From Pedococcus bigeumensis (GTDB lineage Bacteria > Actinomycetota > Actinomycetes > Actinomycetales > Dermatophilaceae), in NCBI RefSeq assembly GCF_006438965.1, contig NZ_RCZM01000002.1:124001-188000 (forward strand): DNA of 64,000 nucleotides, read 5' to 3'. Position numbers and translations under genes: made by a program. The notes below the pieces were generated by a model. That model had not been told where the DNA came from, did no database searches, and worked only from the letters and a program-made list of their open reading frames with translations. Positions 58,422-64,000 of the stretch are shown here, in pieces. Position 1 is the first letter of the stretch, and every line of letters starts with the position of its first letter.

Positions 58422-59240
58422 TCAGCCGTCCCCGCGCGAGTCTCGCCATGCGACCAGGTCGCGGATCGGGCCGAGGTCGTACCTGGGGCCACCGATCCCG
58501 ACGGTGAACAGCCGCGTGCCCACGGCATACAGGGCCTCGGCACCCGCCGCGTAGTCGGCGACGTCCTCGGGCAGCCGTCCCGGCTTGGGTGAGACGCCCG
58601 ACGAGCGCTCGATCTCCGCGGGGTCACGCCCGACCTTGGCGCACCACTCGTCGAGGACGGCGTGCTTGTGGGCGATCGTCTCGGCCCGGCCGAAGCCGTG
58701 CCAGATGGTCGCGTGCTCGGCCACGATCTTGAGCGTCTTGCGTTCGCCACCACCGCCGATGAGGACGGGGATGTCGCGGGTCGGAGCCGGGTTGAGCTCG
58801 GCCCACCGTTCCTTGATGAGCGGCAGGTCACGGGCGAGGTTGTTGAGCCGACCGCCGGCCGACCCGAACTCGTACCCGTACTCGTCGTAGTCCTTCTCGA
58901 ACCAGCCCGAGCCGATGCCGAGGATGAGCCGGCCGCCGCTGATGTGGTCCACGGTGCGGGCCATGTCGGCGAGCAGCTGGGGGTTGCGATAGCTGTTGCA
59001 GGTGACCAGCGCACCGATCTCGACCCGCTCGGTGGCCTCGGCCCAGGCGCCGAGCATCGTCCAGCACTCGAAGTGCGCGCCCTGGGGCTCGCCGTACAAG
59101 GGGTAGAAGTGGTCCCAGTTGAAGACGACGTCGACGCCGATCTCCTCGGCCTCCGCAGCGGCGCGACGGATCGCGGCATACCCCGCGTGCTGCGGCTGGA
59201 GCTGGACACCTATCCGGATGGGGCGGCTGGCGTCCGTCAT
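58422..59240 (-). CDS. LLM class F420-dependent oxidoreductase
   Basis: 272 residues. Luciferase-like TIM barrel: [42 protein letters not shown] and [12 protein letters not shown] are typical of F420-using members. The substrate is unknown. ATG overlaps the glgC stop (ATGA), so it is co-transcribed with glgC. Confidence 0.88.
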   Translation of the reverse strand: MTDASRPIRIGVQLQPQHAGYAAIRRAAAEAEEIGVDVVFNWDHFYPLYGEPQGAHFECWTMLGAWAEATERVEIGALVTCNSYRNPQLLADMARTVDHISGGRLILGIGSGWFEKDYDEYGYEFGSAGGRLNNLARDLPLIKERWAELNPAPTRDIPVLIGGGGERKTLKIVAEHATIWHGFGRAETIAHKHAVLDEWCAKVGRDPAEIERSSGVSPKPGRLPEDVADYAAGAEALYAVGTRLFTVGIGGPRYDLGPIRDLVAWRDSRGDG

Positions 59241-60490
59241 GCGGTGACTTCCTGGAACTTGGCGATGACGGTGAGCCCGGACTCGGTGACCATGAACCCG
59301 CGTGCCCGGTCCTTGGCGGGGTCGACCCCGATGGTGGTGTTCTCGGGCACGACGACGCCCTTGTCGATGATGGCCCGCTTGATGACGCAGCCACGGCCGA
59401 CCTCGACACCGTCGAGCAGCACGCTGTCGTCGATCGTGGTGCCGCTGTGGATGTGGCAGCGCGGGGACAGCACCGAGTTGGTCACCGTGGCGCCGGAGAT
59501 GACGACACCGGGGGAGACCGCGGAGTTGTGCGCCTCACCGAACTTGCCGGCCGCGCCCTGGACCAGCTTCGCGGGCGCAAGCGGGCCGTAGTCGGTGTAG
59601 ATGGGCCAGTCGTAGTTGTAGAGGTTGAAGACCGGGTGGATCGACACCAGGTCCATGTGGGCCTCCCAGTAGGAGTCCATCGAGCCGACGTCCCGCCAGT
59701 AGGCCTGGTCGCGCTCGGTGGCTCCCGGGATGACGTTGTCCTTGAAGTCGTAGACGTAGCCCTCACCGTTGGTGACGAAGTCGGGCACGATGTCGCCACC
59801 CATGTCGTGCTTGCTGCCCTCGCGGTCGTTGTCGCGGGTCACGGCGTCGACGAGGACGTCGGCGTTGAAGACGTAGTTGCCCATCGATGCCAGCACCTCG
59901 TCGGGAGAGTCCGGCAGGCCCTTGGCGTCCGTCGGCTTCTCCTTGAACGCCGAGATCTTGCGGCGGTCGTCGTCGTCGACCTCGATCACGCCGAACTGGT
60001 CGGCCAGCGAGATGGGCTGGCGGATGGCGGCCACCGTCACGCCGGCGCCGGTCTCGATGTGCTGGGCGACCATCTGCGAGAAGTCCATGCGGTAGACGTG
60101 GTCGGCACCGACGACCACGACGATGTCGGGCTTCTCGTCGGTGATCAGGTTGAGGCTCTGGAAGATCGCGTTGGCCGACCCGAGGTACCAGTTCTTGTCC
60201 ACACGCTGCTGCGCCGGCACCGGGGCGACGTAGTTGCCGAGCATCGTGGACATCCGCCAGGTCTTGGTCACGTGGCGGTCGAGGCTGTGGGACTTGTACT
60301 GCGTCAGCACGACGACCTTGAGGTAGCCAGAGTTGACGACGTTGCTCAGCGCGAAGTCGATCAACCGGTAGATGCCTCCGAAGGGCACCGCGGGTTTGGC
60401 CCGGTCTGCGGTGAGGGGCATGAGTCGCTTGCCCTCTCCGCCGGCGAGGACGATGGCAAGGACCTTGGTGAGCCCACGTCGATACGGCAT
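59237..60490 (-). CDS. glgC: Glucose-1-phosphate adenylyltransferase
   Basis: 417 residues. Makes ADP-glucose for glycogen. Motifs: [43 protein letters not shown] and a C-terminal left-handed beta-helix repeat region. TAGGGT (60497-60502) lies 6 nt before the ATG, so the mRNA is probably leaderless. Divergent from glgA/glgM, the usual actinobacterial layout. Confidence 0.96.
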   Translation of the reverse strand: MPYRRGLTKVLAIVLAGGEGKRLMPLTADRAKPAVPFGGIYRLIDFALSNVVNSGYLKVVVLTQYKSHSLDRHVTKTWRMSTMLGNYVAPVPAQQRVDKNWYLGSANAIFQSLNLITDEKPDIVVVVGADHVYRMDFSQMVAQHIETGAGVTVAAIRQPISLADQFGVIEVDDDDRRKISAFKEKPTDAKGLPDSPDEVLASMGNYVFNADVLVDAVTRDNDREGSKHDMGGDIVPDFVTNGEGYVYDFKDNVIPGATERDQAYWRDVGSMDSYWEAHMDLVSIHPVFNLYNYDWPIYTDYGPLAPAKLVQGAAGKFGEAHNSAVSPGVVISGATVTNSVLSPRCHIHSGTTIDDSVLLDGVEVGRGCVIKRAIIDKGVVVPENTTIGVDPAKDRARGFMVTESGLTVIAKFQEVTA

Positions 60491-60553
60491 GGTCCGACCC
60501 TAGGCACTCCGCGCCCTCGCGGCGACCCCTGTCCGCGAACGAGCCGACGCGGC

Positions 60554-60559
60554 TACGCT
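60554..60559 (+). promoter_or_regulatory. -10 box of the glycogen synthase gene (leaderless)
   Basis: TACGCT, 7 nt before GTG 60567. The glgC -10 (minus strand, 60497-60502) lies about 50 bp away, so both glycogen genes are fired from one 76-bp region. Confidence 0.45.
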
Positions 60560-60566
60560 CGCCAAG

Positions 60567-61775
60567 GTGAGAGTCGACATCCTGACCAAGGAGTACCCGC
60601 CCAACATCTACGGTGGCGCGGGGGTGCACGTGGCCGAGCTGGTTCGCGCGCTGCGCGATCGTGGCGACATCGACGCGCGGGTGCGTGCGTTCGGCGAGCC
60701 GGTGGCCGAAGAGGGCACGACCGGGTATGCCGACCTTCCGGACCTGGGTGCGGCGAACGCGGCCGTCCGGACGATGGGGGTCGACCTGGCGATGGCCGGT
60801 GACTGCGTCGGGGCCGACCTAGTCCACTCGCACACCTGGTACGCGAACTTCGGCGGTCACGTCGCCTCGCTGCTCGGGGGGATGCCGCACGTCGTGAGCG
60901 CGCACAGCCTGGAGCCGATGCGCCCGTGGAAGGCCGAGCAGCTCGGCGGCGGCTACCGCGTCTCGTCGTTCATGGAGCGGACTGCCTATGAGGCGGCCGA
61001 CGCCGTCATCGCCGTCAGTGAGGGCATGCGCCAGGACGTGCTGCGCAGCTATCCCTCGATCGACCCCGAGCGGGTCAAGGTGGTCCACAACGGCATCGAC
61101 TCCCAGCTCTGGGCGCGCCACCGTGACGACGAGACCGTGCGCCGTCACGGCGTCGACCCCGAGGGGAAGTCGGTCATCTTCGTCGGTCGGATCACGCGGC
61201 AGAAGGGCCTGCCCTACCTGCTCAAGGCGGCTGCCCTGCTGCCGCCGGACGTCCAGCTGGTGCTGTGCGCCGGTGCCCCGGACACCCCGGAGATCATGGC
61301 CGAGGTGACCGCCCTGATGGACGACCTCAAGGCCACCCGCAAGGGCGTCGTGTGGATCCCCGAGATGCTCCCGCGTGGGGAGGTCGTCGCACTCCTCTCT
61401 GCGGCAACGGTTTTCGCGTGCCCCTCGATCTACGAACCGCTTGGCATCGTCAACCTCGAGGCGATGGCGTGCGATCTGCCTGTCGTGGCCACCGCGACCG
61501 GCGGCATCCCGGAGGTCGTCGTCGACGGCGAGACCGGCTGGCTGGTGCCGATCGACCAGAAACAGGACGGCAGCGGCATACCCCTGGACGCGGACACGTT
61601 CATCTCGGACCTCGCTGGCGCTTTGACCGAGGCGGTCAGCGACCCCGCCCGGGCGGACCGGATGGGACTGGCGGGTCGCAAACGGGCCGTCGACTCGTTC
61701 TCGTGGGCGACCATCGGGGAGCGGACCAACCAGGTCTATCTCGAAGTGCTGCGCCAGCGGATGCTGAAGGGCTGA
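60567..61775 (+). CDS. glgA: Glycogen synthase / maltose-1-phosphate synthase (GT4)
   Basis: 402 residues, GTG start. GT4 glycosyltransferase: N-terminal YPPNIYGGAGVHVAEL, HSHTWYANFGGH, IFVGRITRQKGLPYLL and the C-terminal PSIYEPLGIVNLEAM donor site. The homologue paired with glgC in mycobacteria (Rv1212c) is GlgM, which makes maltose 1-phosphate from ADP-glucose; sequence alone does not tell GlgA from GlgM here. Confidence 0.92.
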   Translation: MRVDILTKEYPPNIYGGAGVHVAELVRALRDRGDIDARVRAFGEPVAEEGTTGYADLPDLGAANAAVRTMGVDLAMAGDCVGADLVHSHTWYANFGGHVASLLGGMPHVVSAHSLEPMRPWKAEQLGGGYRVSSFMERTAYEAADAVIAVSEGMRQDVLRSYPSIDPERVKVVHNGIDSQLWARHRDDETVRRHGVDPEGKSVIFVGRITRQKGLPYLLKAAALLPPDVQLVLCAGAPDTPEIMAEVTALMDDLKATRKGVVWIPEMLPRGEVVALLSAATVFACPSIYEPLGIVNLEAMACDLPVVATATGGIPEVVVDGETGWLVPIDQKQDGSGIPLDADTFISDLAGALTEAVSDPARADRMGLAGRKRAVDSFSWATIGERTNQVYLEVLRQRMLKG

Positions 61776-61794
61776 GCCGTCGGCGAGACCGTGG

Positions 61795-61807
61795 GCGGGT
61801 GACCCGC
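61795..61807. terminator. Small palindrome between convergent genes
   Basis: GCGGGT-G-ACCCGC between the stops of the glycogen synthase gene and the flavoprotein gene. Weak candidate for a bidirectional terminator. Confidence 0.3.
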
Positions 61808-61809
61808 TC

Positions 61810-63519
61810 CTACGAGACGGGGGCCGGGACCAGCTCGTCCTCGGTCGCCGGGGCGAGGTACGCGTGCACGAGCGGGACGACGGACGCTCCTTCGCCGCTG
61901 GCTGAGGCAACCCGCTTCATCGATCCTGCGCGGATGTCACCGGCGGCGAAGATCCCGGGCACCGTCGTGGCCAGGTTCGCCGGTGGCACGTCGTCCACCC
62001 ACTGGTCGCGCGGCACGTCCCGCCCGGTGAGGACGAACTGGTGCTTGTCGCGAGCCAGCTCGGGTGGCAGCCAGTCGCACCGCGGCTCGGCCCCGAGCAG
62101 GAGGAACAGCCCTCGGGCCGGGGTGGTCCTGCGCGCTCCGGTGAGGGTGTCCTCGAGCGAGAGCCATTCGAGCTGGCCCTCACCTCCGCCGTCGACCACC
62201 TGCGTGCAGGCCAGCACCTCGATCCGTTCGTTGTAGCTGATCTCGTCGATGAGGTACTTCGACATCGTCTCCTCGAGACCCGGCCGCCGGACGACGATCG
62301 TCACCGACCGGGCGAACCGCGCGAGGTACAGCGCTGCCTGGCCGGCTGAGTTGCCACCACCGACGACGACGACGTCGTAGCCCTCCATCTCCCGGGCGGC
62401 GGTCATGGCTGCGCCGTAGTTGACACCGGCGCCGACCAGGGCCTCGATCGAGGGGACCCCGAGCTTGCGGTAGGCCACGCCGCTGGAGATGAGGACTGAC
62501 CTGGCCCGGACCTCGCCGCCGTCGGTGCGCAGCACGTGAGGGGTCTGGTCCGTGCCGACTTCCAGGGCGGTCACCTCCCACCCCGTGAAGAACTCGGTCC
62601 CGAAGCGGAGCGCCTGGTTGCGGGCGCGCTGCGCCAGCCGCATCCCGGAGATCCCGCGGGGGAAGCCGAGGTAGTTGCGGATCATCGAGCTGGTGCCGGC
62701 CTGGCCGCCGATCGCCTCGGCCTCCAGCACGACCACCGACAGCCCTTCGGACGCGCCGTACACGGCAGCGGCGAGACCCGCCGGGCCACCGCCCACGACC
62801 GCGAGGTCGACGACGTCCGGGATCTCAAAGCTGGCCGGCCGGCCGTTGATCGCGATCGCCACGTCGCGGACGCTGGTCGCCTGGATCGGTGTCCGGTTCG
62901 CGGCGACCACCACGGGCCAGCGCAGGGCCTCCACCCCCAGCTGCTCGCGGATCCCCGCCAGGTAGTCCTGGAGCGCGGGCTCGTCGGGGTGCCAGAACCG
63001 GTTCTGCATCCCCATCCGGTCGAGGAAGTCGCGGATCGCCATCGTGAGCGCGTCCTGGGTCGGCGAGATCACCTTGGCGACGACGATCTCGGGCTGCGGG
63101 ACGGTCGACGTCCACTCAGAGAGAAGGTCGGTGATCGCGTTGTGGAACTCCTCGTCGCGCTTGCCACGCGGCATGAGCAGGTAGGCGTCGTACTTGCCCT
63201 TGGCCATGCCGGCCCGCAGGGCAGGGGCATCAGTGAGGAAGTATTCCCAGTGGGCCGCCACGACCCGACGGGCGTTGGCGACCACCAGGCGCCAGCGGTG
63301 GAACGCCACGTGGACGCTCTCCACGTCCGGCAGCCGCGAGTCCGTGACGAAGAGCGCCACGTGGTCGCCACGTTCGCGGATCTCGCGGGCGATGGCCTCG
63401 GCCTCCGCGCAGGACCCGGCGGTGCGCAGGTCGTAGTCGCGTTGGTACCTGCTCTGGAACTCCTCGAGCAGCATGTCGGCGTGGTTCTCGGACACCAGGA
63501 TGATTGCGGGCTCCGCCAT
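61810..63519 (-). CDS. Thioredoxin-reductase-like FAD oxidoreductase with receiver-like N-domain, CxxC absent
   Basis: 569 residues. Residues 1-~125 resemble a response-regulator receiver fold (IILVSENHADMLLEEF, VALFVTDSRLPDVESV). A linker with KVISPTQDALTMAIRDFLDR follows. The flavoprotein part from ~245 has VVGGGPAGLAAAVYGASEG, VVVGGGNSAGQAALYLARF and GIFAAGDIRAG. Where thioredoxin reductases have CATC it reads GVNYGAAM, so the redox-active disulfide is missing. An NAD(P)H-flavin role or sensing is likelier than thioredoxin reduction. TAAACT (63528-63533) lies 8 nt upstream. Confidence 0.88.
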   Translation of the reverse strand: MAEPAIILVSENHADMLLEEFQSRYQRDYDLRTAGSCAEAEAIAREIRERGDHVALFVTDSRLPDVESVHVAFHRWRLVVANARRVVAAHWEYFLTDAPALRAGMAKGKYDAYLLMPRGKRDEEFHNAITDLLSEWTSTVPQPEIVVAKVISPTQDALTMAIRDFLDRMGMQNRFWHPDEPALQDYLAGIREQLGVEALRWPVVVAANRTPIQATSVRDVAIAINGRPASFEIPDVVDLAVVGGGPAGLAAAVYGASEGLSVVVLEAEAIGGQAGTSSMIRNYLGFPRGISGMRLAQRARNQALRFGTEFFTGWEVTALEVGTDQTPHVLRTDGGEVRARSVLISSGVAYRKLGVPSIEALVGAGVNYGAAMTAAREMEGYDVVVVGGGNSAGQAALYLARFARSVTIVVRRPGLEETMSKYLIDEISYNERIEVLACTQVVDGGGEGQLEWLSLEDTLTGARRTTPARGLFLLLGAEPRCDWLPPELARDKHQFVLTGRDVPRDQWVDDVPPANLATTVPGIFAAGDIRAGSMKRVASASGEGASVVPLVHAYLAPATEDELVPAPVS

Positions 63520-63560
63520 GTCGTCCGAGTTTAGTTGCCCGCGGCGCCCTCACCCAGTGG

Positions 63561-64000
63561 TCAGGCCGGTCGCCAGCCCGCGAGGACAGCGCAGGCCGCG
63601 TTGGTCGCGTCGGCCAGCGCGCGCTCGGATGCCCGCTGCAGCCGCAACAAGTGCCGGTGCCGCGAGGCTGCTTCGGCCGCGGTCAGCGCTCCGTCGCCGG
63701 CGCCCAGCGCGACGTCGACCACCGAGTCGATGGTGCCGGCCAGCGCGATGACGCGGGCCGCTCGGGCGGGCAGCCCGGGTGGCAGACCCCACCGGCCGCC
63801 GAGCGCTGCATCGGCCAGCTCGCGGGCCGCGCCGGCACCGAACGGCTGGCCGCCGATCTCGTCGATCGCCTCGGTGGCCGCGCGGATCTCCTCGCGCAGG
63901 TGCCGCTCGAGCTGGGAGGCCTCGAGCGCCTCGACCCGGTGGCGCGGCACCGGATCGGCGTCGTATGCCGTCCAGTCCACCCGGGTGCCGACGTCCAGCC
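63561..64000 (-). CDS. Unknown protein, partial at window edge
   Basis: The C-terminal ~146 residues of a gene whose frame remains open to the edge of the window; GTG 63980 could also be the start, but preceding codons (LDVGTR) read like coding sequence. Ala/Arg-rich and probably helical (ALEASQLERHLREEI, ATNAACAVLAGW). No family recognised. It lies upstream of the flavoprotein gene on the same strand, 41 bp away. Confidence 0.65.
   Translation of the reverse strand, partial: LDVGTRVDWTAYDADPVPRHRVEALEASQLERHLREEIRAATEAIDEIGGQPFGAGAARELADAALGGRWGLPPGLPARAARVIALAGTIDSVVDVALGAGDGALTAAEAASRHRHLLRLQRASERALADATNAACAVLAGWRPA

Overview
The window is about 70% GC chromosomal DNA from an actinobacterium. 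RbpA, WhiA, OpcA, SufR, the acVLRF1 protein and a DUF3099-like protein are actinobacterial families, many starts are GTG, and several genes look leaderless. Gene order (rapZ-yvcK-whiA / gap-pgk-tpiA-secG; tkt-tal-pgi-zwf-opcA-pgl divergent from ctaB; ctaA-ABC / sufR-sufBDC-sufS-sufU-sufT) fits the Micrococcales, perhaps Intrasporangiaceae; the family-level placement is inference. I found no tRNA, rRNA, CRISPR array, IS element or prophage, and no gene-free stretch over 300 bases.

Layout. 1-3387: end of rapZ, yvcK, whiA and an inserted UDP-glucose dehydrogenase. 3599-7485: glycolytic gap-pgk-tpiA, then secG and rbpA, closed by a strong terminator. 7639-16233 (minus): six mostly overlapping genes of the pentose phosphate pathway plus pgi. 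16396-20282: ctaB, an ArsR-controlled MFS exporter, and ctaA. 20519-22029: an ABC-2 transporter. 22030-25743: an accessory island with two paralogous small genes, several palindromes and a large LuxR-type ATPase regulator. 25763-32547: the suf operon behind an iron box and a SufR-type operator, with a Rieske protein between sufD and sufC. 32544-36199: a VLRF1-type protein with an apparent CTG start, a conserved hypothetical, a zinc metallopeptidase and an ABC-F protein. 36373-44191: a nine-gene cluster, mainly sulfate assimilation and siroheme (sir, small zinc ribbon, cysH, cysD, cysN, cysG, cbiX-like, crotonase). 44325-49445: ABC exporter, GNAT, SURF1, moaA, two small conserved genes. 49566-51111: fabG-fabI. 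51156-57159: a cyanophycin-type locus (Mur ligase-TPR fusion, cphA, cphB), then serB. 58422-61775: an F420-dependent oxidoreductase, glgC and divergent glgA/glgM. 61810-64000: a thioredoxin-reductase-like flavoprotein without the CxxC, and a partial unknown gene.

The genes form coherent modules: central carbon flux and NADPH (gap to pgl), heme A and oxidase assembly (ctaA, ctaB, SURF1), Fe-S assembly, and sulfate reduction, which consumes Fe-S clusters, siroheme and reducing power. Storage modules for nitrogen (cyanophycin-like) and carbon (glycogen) follow.

The most unusual signal belongs to no gene. The octamer GTATGCCG/CGGCATAC is scattered over both strands about once per 1.6 kb. It lies in at least three reading frames, forcing rare codons, and in gaps between genes. 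It behaves like a DNA-level signal of unknown function.
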